Below are positions 26,644-35,736 of a stretch of 48,336 nucleotides of DNA, piece by piece (positions within the stretch are counted from its first letter, which is position 1; each line of letters starts with the position of its first letter). The DNA lies in NCBI RefSeq assembly GCF_020819595.1, contig NZ_JAJHNP010000037.1, positions 1 to 48,336 on the forward strand, in the 5' to 3' direction. The translations under genes were made by a program, and so were the position numbers. This DNA comes from Streptomyces barringtoniae (GTDB lineage: Bacteria > Actinomycetota > Actinomycetes > Streptomycetales > Streptomycetaceae). The notes under the pieces are model-generated. The model saw only the letters and a list, made by a program, of their open reading frames with translations. It did no database searches and had not been told where the DNA came from.

Positions 26644-27003
26644 ATGCACGACAACCAGCCCCGGACCATCATCCCGGACGACCTGCCCGAGGTGATCACC
26701 CGCTACCTCACAGCGCACCGCGTCCACGACACCGCCACCGCGGTCACGACGTTCACCGACGACGCCACAGTGATCGACGACGGCAACACCTACCAGGGAA
26801 GCGCCGCGATCGAGCGGTGGCTGGACCGATCCGCCACCGAATTCACCTACACCATCCACCTCACGAACGCCCAGCAGACGGACACAGCCCACTACGTCGC
26901 CACACACCACCTCGAAGGCAACTTCCCCGGCGGCACCATCGATCTCCGCTATCGGTTCACGCTGCGCGACGACCTCATCGAACACCTCGCCATCGAACCC
27001 TGA
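26644..27003 (+). CDS. SnoaL/NTF2-like small protein
   Basis: ATG 26644 has AGGAG six bases upstream. The 119-residue product has the cone-fold pattern of NTF2-like proteins: an N-terminal helix (PEVITRYLTAHRVHDTATAV), then TTFTDDATVIDDGNTYQGSA, where D-D-A and the G-x-x-A-I block are typical, and beta strands ending in LIEHLAIEP. Such proteins act as isomerases, cyclases or binding proteins. Co-transcription with the SDR suggests that both handle the same small molecule and that HxlR senses it. Confidence 0.82.
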   Translation: MHDNQPRTIIPDDLPEVITRYLTAHRVHDTATAVTTFTDDATVIDDGNTYQGSAAIERWLDRSATEFTYTIHLTNAQQTDTAHYVATHHLEGNFPGGTIDLRYRFTLRDDLIEHLAIEP

Positions 27004-27078
27004 ACCCGCTCCCACACCACCTGTTCCGGCCCTCGAGAGAGACCCCACCGGGCCATCCTCAGCACAGGGTGAGGAGAT

Positions 27079-27992
27079 TCAAAGATCCCCATCAAGCCGG
27101 CGCCATTCCTTGATCTTGTTGATGCAGCGTTCGGCCGTGTTGCGCTCCTTGTACAAGGCCGCATCGTGGCTGATGGGGCGTCCGCCACGTGAGCCGCGCT
27201 TCTTGCGGCTGGCGGCCTGGTCGGTCTTCTCCGGGATCACTGCCCGGATCTTGCGTCGGCGCAGGTAGGCGCGGCTGGCGCGGGACGAGTACGCCTTGTC
27301 CGGGGCGACCGCGTCGGGGCGGGTGCGGGGGCGGCCCTCCGGCCCGCGCACCTTGATGCGTTCCAGAACGGCGGTGAAACGGGGACTGTCGGCGGCCTGG
27401 CCGGGCGTGAGGACGAAGGACAGCGGACGGCAGCGGCAGTCCGCCGACAGGTGCACCTTGCTGTTCAACCCGCCACGGGAACGGCCCAGTTTGGCAGCGC
27501 GGAGACGAGCCTTGCGACGCCGGCGCAGACGCCGACGCTCCTCACGGGCCTCGTCCGGAGCCTCGTCCCGGTCGACTATCGAGGCGTTTTGCCTCTTTGG
27601 AGAAGCCCCTTTTCCTCGGCGACGGCCTTTTCCAGCGTTTCCAGCAGTTCCGGGTCCAGCACCATCCCGGCGGCGTGGTGGTGGGCCCGGGCAGACGTGG
27701 AGTCCACGCTCACCAGCCCGAGCTCCGCCTGCCCCCGGGCGGCGGCCTCAGCGATCACCGCTGCCATCAGCGCCTGGAAGACCCCCGCACCGGCCCACAG
27801 GTGGAAGCGCCCGTAGACGGTGGACCAGGACCCGTATTGCTGGGGCATGTCCCGCCACGGACTGCCCGTACAGAACCGCCACATCACGCCGTTCACCAGT
27901 CGCCGCAGGTCAGGAATCGGACCGCGCTCGCCCAGCGGCAGCAACGGCTCAATCACCGCCCACTCGTCGTCCGTGAGATCACCCCGAGCCAT
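27079..27992 (-). pseudogene. IS5-family transposase, frameshifted and 3'-truncated
   Basis: The first frame starts at 27992 (MARGDLTDDEWAVIEPLLPL) and ends at a TAG near 27576 after LLQRGKTPR. A -1 frame continues (ASIVDRDEAPDEAREERRRL) into SKVHLSADCRCRPL, KAYSSRASRAYLRRRKIRA and NTAERCINKIKEWRRLDGDL. DDE residues are visible (SVDSTSARAHHH, PDKAYSS, and the E of the ERxxN block). Many IS5 relatives use a programmed frameshift, but here the protein also ends right after the third acidic motif, about 50 residues early, so the copy is incomplete and inactive. Confidence 0.8.
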
Positions 27993-28044
27993 CCCGCCTG
28001 TCCACCGCCCCGGATCCAGCCAGGGCAGCAGAACGTCCAGACTC

Positions 28045-28059
28045 GTGATCCGAACTCGG
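28045..28059. repeat. IS5-type terminal sequence, copy 1
   Basis: GTGATCCGAACTCGG lies 53 bp upstream of the IS5 transposase start. The same motif with two differences (GTGATCTGAACTCAG, 28952-28966) lies at the same distance upstream of a second IS5 fragment, which marks it as a conserved end of this IS type. Confidence 0.5.
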
Positions 28060-28222
28060 TAAACGCCAAAGAGTGCGCGCGGACCCACACCTGCCTATCC
28101 TGATTCTGCGCTGTCTTCCTCGCGTCCAGAAGAAGGGGATGCGGCGCAATGGGCAGCGGCGTATGGCTATCCCGAGACCCGAGACACCCGCACAGCCGAG
28201 ACGCCTACTGTCAGGAGCAGGC

Positions 28223-28765
28223 ATGGCTGATCGCGCAACGATGGAGCGTATCTGGGAAGCCCACACCGCCGGCGAGTTCGTGGCGCAGGACGTGGAGGCC
28301 ACGATGGCCACGATGGACGACGACCCCATCGTCGTCCATGTGCCGACCGCCATGGGCGGTAGTGGGTACGACGGCGTCAAGGACTTCTACGCACGCTGGT
28401 TCATTGGACGGAACCCGGACGATTTCACTGTGCGTTCGATATCCCGCACGGTGGGAGACGACAGCCTCGTAGACGAAATGATCGTGTCGTTCACCCACGA
28501 CATCGAGGTGCCCTGGATTCTGCCTGGATTGGCACCCACCGGGCAGCAGGTCCGTATACCCGTCATCGCCGTCGTGGACTTCCGGGGCCCGCGTGTGCGG
28601 AGCGAGCGCATCTACTGGGATCAAACGGCGGTGCTCGTGCAGACGCAGTTGCTGAACGACGACATCGTCCGGCGCCTGCCCGTGGTCACCACACCGTTGG
28701 ACGTACTGGACGGCACGGTCCCCCTCAACCAGCTGACGTCGCCCCGCCTCGATGTCGAACCGTGA
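28223..28765 (+). CDS. NTF2/SnoaL-like protein
   Basis: ATG 28223 has AGGAG about five bases upstream; the open frame before it has no matching character. The 180-residue product has an NTF2-like fold pattern: MERIWEAHTAGEFVAQDVEA, a strand-rich part with DDDPIVVHVPTAMGG and GVKDFYARWFIG, and DEMIVSFTHDIEVPWILPGL. It resembles nuclear-transport-factor-2-like proteins encoded near dienelactone-hydrolase-type enzymes in actinomycetes. It is bracketed by IS5 remains, which suggests movement with IS elements. The substrate is unknown. Confidence 0.82.
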   Translation: MADRATMERIWEAHTAGEFVAQDVEATMATMDDDPIVVHVPTAMGGSGYDGVKDFYARWFIGRNPDDFTVRSISRTVGDDSLVDEMIVSFTHDIEVPWILPGLAPTGQQVRIPVIAVVDFRGPRVRSERIYWDQTAVLVQTQLLNDDIVRRLPVVTTPLDVLDGTVPLNQLTSPRLDVEP

Positions 28766-28799
28766 AGGTCAATCCCCTCGAACCCGGAACCGGTCGTAG

Positions 28800-28966
28800 A
28801 TCGTAGCTGCGCAGGTCAGGGATCGGCCCACGTTCACCCAACGGCAGATACGGCTCGATCAACTCCCAATCGGCATCAGTCACATCACCACGCGTCACAG
28901 ATCGTTCCTGCAGCAGCCGAAAGCCTCCCGGGAGCCGAAGCAACCCATCAGTGATCTGAACTCAGA
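28800..28966 (-). pseudogene. Second IS5-family fragment (5' end only)
   Basis: From a GTG at 28898 the minus strand reads TRGDVTDADWELIEPYLPLG and ERGPIPDLR, the start of an IS5 transposase related to but different from the one at 27-28 kb. It stops matching near 28805. The terminal motif GTGATCTGAACTCAG (28952-28966) is retained 54 bp upstream of the start. Confidence 0.7.
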
Positions 28967-28989
28967 ACAGGCCCTTGTCGCACCGATCA

Positions 28990-29174
28990 GGGCCAAAACC
29001 ACCCACCAGTCCCGCAAGGACACCGTGTTCCACCGCGATGCCTTCGCCATCAACTCCTGGCACACCCTGGGCGGCCATTTCCGGGACTCCCGGGCCTTCT
29101 GGACGGCTGTCGGCGCGGGCGTGCCCGGGAGCTATCAGCAGCGCGAGACCTGCCCGCACATACCTGAGGGGTGA
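28990..29174 (+). pseudogene. Unidentified protein fragment
   Basis: One frame has strong protein character without a start codon: SRKDTVFHRDAFAINSWHTL, GGHFRDSRAFWTAVGAGVPG and YQQRETCPHIPEG, then TGA at 29172-29174. I do not recognise the family. It looks like the C-terminal end of a gene cut by the IS5 fragment on its left. Confidence 0.35.
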
Positions 29175-29542
29175 GCCGACCAGGGCAGTTGGCCGTTGAC
29201 GGAGGCGGAGGCGGAGGCGGCTTGGTCGACCAGACGCAGCCGGGGCACTCCGTCCTTGCCCATACGCCCACCTACGGCGGTACGGCGGTACGCAGCTCAG
29301 TATGTTGTGGGGCCTTGGGCTCTGTGGGGGGTTCGGGTACTTCGCCGCCGGTGAGGGCGGCGAAGTCCGCGTGGGCCTGTCGGCGCACCTTCCGGTGTAC
29401 GCCTCGCGCTGGATGCGCTCGGCGAGCACCCGCCAGGTGCCCCGACCGCCGGAGGTCGGCGTTCCTTGTGCTCGTCGGCCGGGTATTCCGGGCCGCGTTT
29501 TCGTGCGGGTGCCGCTATGGCGTCAGGGTTTGGGCAGGTTGG

Positions 29543-30587
29543 TCAGTGTTGGAGGAGGGCGATGCGGATGGCTCGTTCGACGTGGGCGGCAGTGTTGGCG
29601 TGGCCTTCGGCGTTGGGGTGAACCAGGGTGACCCTCTTGTGGATGACAGCGCAGTTCAGCAGGGTGCCGGGGAGCTTGGCGGGCCAGTAGCCCGCAGCGT
29701 CGCCGCAGATTCCCTCGACCCACTTGGTGCCCGCGGGCTGGCAGGCGTCGTGGCCCACGCTGGAGAAGTAGACGTCGACGTAGCGGTCGCCGAAGAAGTC
29801 CGTGACCCGCTGGATCGTGCTGTTCAGCGGCTTGAGGACGTCGTCACGGAGCCAGTCGATGTCGGCGTGCTTGATCGAGCCGAGTTCGGTGAGGGCGAGG
29901 CGATTGCAGGCGCTGCCCTCCTCCGGCAGGACGGCCGGGTAGCCGACCGTGATCACCTTGGCGTTGGGTGCGGCCTGGTGCACCTTGGCCAGCATCCCGA
30001 TGTACTCGTCTTGAACCCGGGCGAGCTTGTCCTTGATGCTCTCCTCCCCCTCGGGAGGACTGGTGTAGTACTCGCGGCAGGACTTGCCGGGCGTCGCGCC
30101 CAGCTCGAGGCACTTGAGGAGCATGCCGCCGAAAGGCAGGCTGTTGCCGCCGACGCCGATGGTGACGACATCGGTCTGGTCATTGAGCTTCGCTCGCTGG
30201 ATCTGCGGGTCCACTGCGGGCCAGCCGCCGGCGGGGGGGCTGGACCGGGCTGATCGGCGTCTGTTTGGTGTCGGCGATGTCGGCGATGGTGGCGTTGCCG
30301 CAGCTGACGGTCAGGTGGACGTACTTGCCCGGAGGGAACTCTTCGAGCTCCCCCTCGACAACGCCGGGGTAGGCGTGGGTGGTGCGGTCGCAGCCGTCCC
30401 GCGACGCATCGCCGAGCGGGGGCTGCGGGTCCCCGACGAAGCCGCCGGCGGTGTAGGAGTCGCCCAGCGCGGCCCACTCGTACTGATCAGCCGCACCAGC
30501 GGAGCCGGAGGGCACAAGCGCGGACGCCGCCAGCGCGAGCCCCACGGCCAGTGCTCGCATTCGCAGGCGGGAGACGGGGTGTCGCAT
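29543..30587 (-). pseudogene. Secreted SGNH/GDSL hydrolase, frameshifted at a G7 tract
   Basis: ATG 30587 follows GGAGG and starts a signal peptide (MRHPVSRLRMRALAVGLALA, cleavage near GSAGAA). Block I with the nucleophile is EWAALGDSYTAGGF; an Asn-bearing block is TIGVGGNSLPFGG; the C-terminal histidine block is LVHPNAEGHANTA. Cysteine pairs suit a secreted enzyme. The N-terminal frame runs out and the rest is in another frame. The shift coincides with a run of seven G (30233-30239 on the plus strand), so one inserted or deleted base explains it. It could be a real mutation, slippage or sequencing error; restored, the protein is complete at about 347 residues. It is last in the glycosyltransferase/fibre operon. 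Confidence 0.75.
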
Positions 30588-30762
30588 GGACCCTCCAGGA
30601 CGGACCAGCAGGGCCGTCGAGGCGAGGGCCGCGAGTCGGCCCACAGACATCGGACGCATGTGTGGTCTCCGTTCACTCCATGTATTCAACTTCTGCTGCT
30701 CGCCGCCCGCGCCCCGTCGGGGGAGAATTGACCTCGGCGGGGTGCGGGCACGGGCTGGACGG

Positions 30763-32112
30763 TCAGCGGGCACCGACCTCGATGGGGGTGCTCTGGCTCG
30801 TCTCGCTTCCCACCTGGAACGTCAAAGACGTGCGGGCCGTGGTGCTCGGGTCCGTAGCCTTGACGGCCACCCACGCGGTGGATGTGGAGGACTTGCCCGT
30901 CAGTGCCAGGTTGACCTTGGAGAAGGTGAGGGTCTGGCCGCTTGGGGACAGCTGTCCGACGAAGTTCTTCTGTGCTCCGTCGGAGTCCAGCACGGTCAGC
31001 TGGTAGCCGGGGTTGCCTTCCTCCACGAACTGCAGCCCCATCCCTTCGGGCAGGCTGACCTGGACGGTCTGCACGCCGACCGGCCCTTCGCTGGTCTCGA
31101 GATGCACCCCGGGATAGCCGACGGGGCCGCCCGCGGTCAGCCTGACGTCCGGCGGGCCGCCCGGCACGACCGAAAAGCCGGCGCTGCGGGTGGCGGTGTA
31201 GCGGAAGTAGACGCTGCCGAGCTGGAAGGCGTCTTCCGGCTTGTCCGGGTTCCAGCTCAGGGCACTTGTCTTGCCGTCGGAGGTGTTGGTGGACTGCGGC
31301 CAGACCAGGAACCGGTAGTACCCCGGCCTGTCGCCCTCATCCAGCAGGTTGACGGCGTCGAGGATGCGCTTGTTGCCGGTTCCGGCGTCCGCGTGGCCCT
31401 TGACGTTGAACTTGACCGGGGCGGGCGTGAGATGGGACGGCGTGCCGTCCTCGTGCACCAGCTGGTAGTACACGTGGTCGGCGTTGTTGCCGGCCACGTT
31501 GTCCCTGCCCTGGCGGGGGTTGACCAGGTCGACGATGAACTTGTCGGCGATGTAGCCGTTGTCTGACACGTAGCCGAAGCCGGCCTGGCTGTTGGGAGTC
31601 CCACCCCAGGCCGTGTCGTACGGCAGGCGGACGAAGGGACGCCCGATCCGCCCGTTGTCCGGGTCGTAGAGGGGCCAGAGGACCTCTACCTGAACGTGCG
31701 TGATGCGGGTGGTGCCGTCGCTGAGGCTGACCTTCACGCCGAGCTGGTACGTGCGGCTGTACTGGCCCAGCTCCGGTGCGGAGTCGACGTTCAGGTCACC
31801 GCGCAAGGTGAAGGTGATGACGTCGGAGTCGGCGAGGAACGTCAGGTCGATGACCTCGTACTCCTGGTTGATGCCCATGCGGCCGCGTGGCACCTCGACG
31901 GCGGTGATGTAGGACAGGTCGTCCCGGCCCCAGTAGGCGTACTCGACCTTTGTGATCTTGATGCCCATCGGGACGCGGATGCGTCCGTCGTAGCGGAACT
32001 CGGAGTCCCAGACGGAGAACCGGTTCGCGTACCCGAGGGTTTTGATACCCGTCTGCTCCGGGTCCGACGTCTGTGCGTCGACCGGTGATACCGCTAATGC
32101 TGATGCATTCAT
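30763..32112 (-). CDS. Beta-rich protein with C-terminal PGG-YPGV module, no signal peptide
   Basis: ATG 32112 has AGGGAGA five bases upstream; the longer frame to 32145 lacks such a site. The 449-residue protein has an N-terminal region (1-310) of unknown type, rich in aromatic and Asp residues (GYANRFSVWDSEFRYDGRIR, VEYAYWGRDDLSYITAVEVP). Residues 313-449 are a module starting FSVVPGGPPDV, with YPGV, YQLTV and a W-V-x-V core, also found twice in the neighbouring glycine-rich protein. No signal peptide or membrane helix is seen. The predicted beta sandwich suggests an adhesive or structural role. The family was not recognised. It lies 116 bp downstream of the glycine-rich gene, probably in one operon. 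Confidence 0.8.
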   Translation of the reverse strand: MNASALAVSPVDAQTSDPEQTGIKTLGYANRFSVWDSEFRYDGRIRVPMGIKITKVEYAYWGRDDLSYITAVEVPRGRMGINQEYEVIDLTFLADSDVITFTLRGDLNVDSAPELGQYSRTYQLGVKVSLSDGTTRITHVQVEVLWPLYDPDNGRIGRPFVRLPYDTAWGGTPNSQAGFGYVSDNGYIADKFIVDLVNPRQGRDNVAGNNADHVYYQLVHEDGTPSHLTPAPVKFNVKGHADAGTGNKRILDAVNLLDEGDRPGYYRFLVWPQSTNTSDGKTSALSWNPDKPEDAFQLGSVYFRYTATRSAGFSVVPGGPPDVRLTAGGPVGYPGVHLETSEGPVGVQTVQVSLPEGMGLQFVEEGNPGYQLTVLDSDGAQKNFVGQLSPSGQTLTFSKVNLALTGKSSTSTAWVAVKATDPSTTARTSLTFQVGSETSQSTPIEVGAR

Positions 32113-32228
32113 GCCAATCTCCCTTGTGTGGAAAACCCGGCCCATCTCCGGCTCGGGTCGAGAGAGGACTCAGCAGCCGCCCCGCTGGGCTACTCGGGCA
32201 CAGCGGGGCCGTAGGGCCGCTGGGTTGC

Positions 32229-33935
32229 TCAGATGACGTGGATGGTGGTGGACAGCGAGGTCCGGGTGCAGACGGAGAACTCCACGTGGGTGTCACCCAC
32301 AGGTGTGCCGTCGCCTGCGCTCACGCAGACCCACATGACCGACTGCGATCCCTCGTCGGGGATGCCCAGGTCGACGTCGGAGAAGTGCAGCGACTGCCCG
32401 TCGCCGGAGATGCTCCCCCCGTATACGGTGATGTTTCCGTCGGAGTCCCACACAGTCAGCTGATGGTCCGGGGTGGCCGCCGTACCGAACCGCATTTGGG
32501 CGTCCGGCGGAAGAGTCACCGTGACCTCTTGCAGCGGGATGCCCTGTGATCCGTTGTTGCGCACCTGCACCCCGGGATACTTAGGCGGCCCACCGCGTTC
32601 CGCGGTCACCGGGCTGCCGCCCGGCGACACGGTGAAGTTCGGGGTGACGATGACCGTCGTGGACGGGGAAGCCTTGCCTCCCACTGTGAAGGCCAGGTTC
32701 GTCGCGCCGAGTTCGGCGTTGTGGCCGGCGCTCACCGCCACCCACATCACCGACGTACCGGGCAGTTCGAGAGCCACGTCCGAGAACACCAGCGACATAC
32801 CGTCCTGGGACAGTTCCCCCACGTACTGGGTGCTCTGCCCGCCTGCGTTCTGCACGGTCAGCTGGTAGTCGGCCAGCGTCTGCGTACCGAACAACAGACC
32901 ATGGTCCGCGGGCAGAGTCACCGTCACCGACACCGGATCGAACGCCACACCGGCATCGACCCGTACCCCCGGATACCCCGCCGACCCGCCCTGGACCAAC
33001 TCCACGTCCGGGGGGCCGCCCGGTGTCACCGTGAACTCCGACCACTGCAAGACCACCTGCCCACGGTTGCCCGCCTCACCTACAGGCGACTGGTACAAGG
33101 GGTCGTCCTGACCGCCTGCGCGGGTGCCGTTGCCAGGCGCCGTACGCCCCGAGGTGACACCGGGGCCGCTCACGAAGCTGCTGCCACCAGCACCGCCGCT
33201 GAAGTAGGCGCTCGCCGCGTTGCCGACGGCGATCCCTCCACCGCCACCTGCGTAGCCGGCACCTCCACCTGTATTGCCGCCGTAGCTGGCGCCCCCGCCT
33301 CCCCCCATGCCCGGGATCGGCACCTGGCCTCCAGCGGTCCCGATCACGTTGGCGCCGCCGTTCTGGCCGCTGTTGCCGCCACGCCCGCCGTTCACGTCGA
33401 ACCTGGAAGCAGCAGCACCGCCCGTCGACCCCGATGCTCCACGCGCCGGCGTGCCTGGCGAGCCGGCCCACGATGAGCCCACGGCGTCGGAACCGCTGGC
33501 GCCGCCGCCCGCACCACCGCGCGCAGCGGCGGCATCGGAGTTATTCCCAAGCAAACATGCTCCGCCGCCTCCGGCAATCAAAAGCGTCTGCCCCAGCCGC
33601 TGACTGAACAAACCGCTCATTCCGCCCCCGCCGCTCGGGCCTCCCCCCAGGTCGACGACGACCCGCAGCGTCTCCCCCGGCACCACGGCGACATTCCCGG
33701 TGGCGAAGCCACCCCCGCCGCCTTGCCCGGGCCCCGCGCCCCCGCCGCCCCAGCAGCGGGCGTTGATCGTGGTGACACCGGGAGGAACGGTGAAGTTCTC
33801 CACGCTGCCCGAGTAGTTGAAGCGCCGGATGTGAGTGTAGGGAGCAAGGGGCGCAGCAGCGGTCTGCGCGATGGCCGCGCGGGGCTCGACGACCGGGGCG
33901 GGTTCGGGGGTGGAGGTGAGGGTTTCCTGAGTCAT
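32229..33935 (-). CDS. Glycine-rich protein with two copies of the PGG-YPGV module
   Basis: The 568-residue protein has a Pro/Ala-rich start, then (residues ~35-300) a glycine-rich domain of surface/fibre type. It opens with SGSVENFTVPPGVTTINARC, has the usual GNVAVVPGETLRVVV segment, and long Gly/Ser/Ala runs. Two modules of ~130 residues follow (301-430 and 434-568), each with F-x-V-x-P-G-G, YPGV, LP, (Y/H)QLTV, F-S-D-V and V-M-W-V. Glycine-rich domains of this kind occur in phage tail tips and bacterial surface proteins. There is no signal peptide, which is odd for such a protein. The gene lies 33 bp after the glycosyltransferase gene, so the two are probably co-transcribed. Confidence 0.82.
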   Translation of the reverse strand: MTQETLTSTPEPAPVVEPRAAIAQTAAAPLAPYTHIRRFNYSGSVENFTVPPGVTTINARCWGGGGAGPGQGGGGGFATGNVAVVPGETLRVVVDLGGGPSGGGGMSGLFSQRLGQTLLIAGGGGACLLGNNSDAAAARGGAGGGASGSDAVGSSWAGSPGTPARGASGSTGGAAASRFDVNGGRGGNSGQNGGANVIGTAGGQVPIPGMGGGGGASYGGNTGGGAGYAGGGGGIAVGNAASAYFSGGAGGSSFVSGPGVTSGRTAPGNGTRAGGQDDPLYQSPVGEAGNRGQVVLQWSEFTVTPGGPPDVELVQGGSAGYPGVRVDAGVAFDPVSVTVTLPADHGLLFGTQTLADYQLTVQNAGGQSTQYVGELSQDGMSLVFSDVALELPGTSVMWVAVSAGHNAELGATNLAFTVGGKASPSTTVIVTPNFTVSPGGSPVTAERGGPPKYPGVQVRNNGSQGIPLQEVTVTLPPDAQMRFGTAATPDHQLTVWDSDGNITVYGGSISGDGQSLHFSDVDLGIPDEGSQSVMWVCVSAGDGTPVGDTHVEFSVCTRTSLSTTIHVI

Positions 33936-33968
33936 GACCTGCCGTCCTTTTCGTAGCGCTCGACCGAA

Positions 33969-35255
33969 TCAGTGGTGGTTGGTCTGTGTTGCGCAGCCCT
34001 GTGATGAACACGTGCACGGGTGCGGTTCGCCGCCGCGGGCCGCATCGCTGTCCCCCGTGCTGCGGACCATCTCCGTGGCGTCGACGAGCGTGCCAAGTGC
34101 GCGTCGGCGGGGGCCGTTTGGTGTGCGTGTGGTGGTCAGCGCTTCGATGGCGTCGCACCACAGGTCGAGGTCGGGTGCGGCGCTCAGTTCGATGGAGCGG
34201 GCCTTGGCCCGGTGGGAGGCGCGGGCCCAGTTCTCGGGGTCCTGGAGGGATGCCAGGGCGTCGATCCAGGCGTTGAGGTCGTCGCGGTAGGCGAAGATGC
34301 CCGCTTCGCCCAATGACTCGACGAGTCCGGGGGTGGGGTGGGCGATGACAGGGATGCCTGAGGCGAACGCCTCGACGGCGACGCGTCCCCAGGACTCGTA
34401 CAGGCTGGGCATGAGCATCACGCGGGAGCGGCTGTAGACGTGCTCGCGCATCCGCTGACCGGGAACTCCGTCGAGGACCTCGCAGTTGGGCAGCCGTGGT
34501 GGAGGCATGATCTGCTGGCCGTAGGCGCCACGGACGCCGAGGAACTTCCACTGCGGCGTCCAGGCAGCGATCTGCCAGAACACCTCACCGCCCTTGTCGG
34601 CGTTGAGGTTGACCAGGGTCGCGCAGTCCCCGGGCTGCGTGCGGTACTCCTCAGCGATCACCGGCGGCCGCACCACGATGCTGTGCCGGGGCAGGAACTC
34701 GCGCGGGTAGCGGGCGTAGAAGATCTCGCCGTCCCGCCTGATCCACTCGCTGTTGTAGACGACGAGATCGGCACCCGCCGCGTTGTGGAAGCTGGCGGCG
34801 AAGTTGTCGTGGCAGATCACAGCCAGCGGGATGAGACGGTCACGGGCGAGGCCGGCGACCAGGGGCACGTTCTCGTAATGGGAGACCAGCACGTCCGCCG
34901 TGTGGGCGTGGGCGGCGAAGTCGATACCCTCCTGGAAAGGGACGACCCGCACCCCGTCGATCTCGTAGGCCTTCTCGCTCCTTCCGGGATGGGACAGCCA
35001 GACCTCCACCTGATGGCCACGCTCGGCCAGAGGCCGCAGCATCGAGTGCAGCATCCACTCCGAACCCGCGTTGTGATCCGGTGGATACCCGTACACCCGG
35101 GCCACGATGGACATGCGCCGCACGGTCGGTGCCACGGCCAGTCGGTACGGACGCAATGCCAGCTGGTCCACCAAGAAGTCCTCCGGATCGGGTGTGCCGC
35201 GAGTGCGCGCAATCAGCCGGAGCGTGTTGCCTGCCCGCTCTAGCCTCGCTTCCAT
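33969..35255 (-). CDS. GT4-family glycosyltransferase
   Basis: The 428-residue protein has two Rossmann-like halves. The N-terminal half has GYPPDHNAGSEWMLHSMLRP, typical of acceptor-side loops in GT4 enzymes, and VICHDNFAASFHNAAGADLV. The C-terminal half has the donor-binding pattern VMLMPSLYESWGRVAVEAFA followed by SGIPVIAHPTPGLVESLGEA, with the E-x7-E geometry of retaining GT4 enzymes. The first ~47 residues before MSIVARVYGYP are not typical, and the true start may be that ATG (~35114). Substrates are unknown. As first gene of the operon with two module proteins it may glycosylate them or build an associated polysaccharide. Confidence 0.85.
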   Translation of the reverse strand: MEARLERAGNTLRLIARTRGTPDPEDFLVDQLALRPYRLAVAPTVRRMSIVARVYGYPPDHNAGSEWMLHSMLRPLAERGHQVEVWLSHPGRSEKAYEIDGVRVVPFQEGIDFAAHAHTADVLVSHYENVPLVAGLARDRLIPLAVICHDNFAASFHNAAGADLVVYNSEWIRRDGEIFYARYPREFLPRHSIVVRPPVIAEEYRTQPGDCATLVNLNADKGGEVFWQIAAWTPQWKFLGVRGAYGQQIMPPPRLPNCEVLDGVPGQRMREHVYSRSRVMLMPSLYESWGRVAVEAFASGIPVIAHPTPGLVESLGEAGIFAYRDDLNAWIDALASLQDPENWARASHRAKARSIELSAAPDLDLWCDAIEALTTTRTPNGPRRRALGTLVDATEMVRSTGDSDAARGGEPHPCTCSSQGCATQTNHH

Positions 35256-35736
35256 TCAGCCCCGACACACGGCGGCGGAACCAGTGCCTCAGCGCGAAAC
35301 CACCACTACGTGTTCTGCCGAGGTATGGCTTGAAACGACCAGCTCACAGGCACTCTTGCTCGCGCCGGTCGCAAACCGGCCGACCGCCGCCCCCTCGTCG
35401 GCCACACAGTGCCAGCGGCAGGGCGCGCGGGTACCGGACAGCGAGCTGTACCCGCGCCCCGGACCGGGCCCGTACAGGGCACCCATGAGGAACTGAACGC
35501 GGCAGACCGGTCGCCTGCGCTGGAATCTGGTGACGGTGCGGAACCAGCGCCTGCACAACGCGGCCGCCTCTCGGCCGGGCAGAGACAGAACCCAACTCAG
35601 CGCTACCAGTCATCCGCAGCGCAGTCTCGCCGCCGCGACCGCGGTCGACCGCAACGGCCCACCGCATTATCGTTTCTGCGGTGAATTCCCGCCCGCCGTT
35701 CGGGTGACTCCACCTCAGCACACCGACACCGGCAGC
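35256..35736. other. Intergenic region without supported gene
   Basis: This region lies between the leftward glycosyltransferase operon and the rightward HNH relic. Open frames exist on both strands but none shows family features or consistent codon use. The operon promoter should lie within about 150 bp of 35256. Confidence 0.35.

Noticed and set aside
27570..27600. Programmed -1 frameshift making an active IS5 transposase
   Set aside because: The local sequence is not a good slippery heptamer, and the protein is also truncated at its C-terminus.
33076..33600. Gly-rich repeats at the DNA level taken as a repeat array or CRISPR
   Set aside because: The repetition follows codons of the glycine-rich protein; there are no regular spacers or conserved repeat units.
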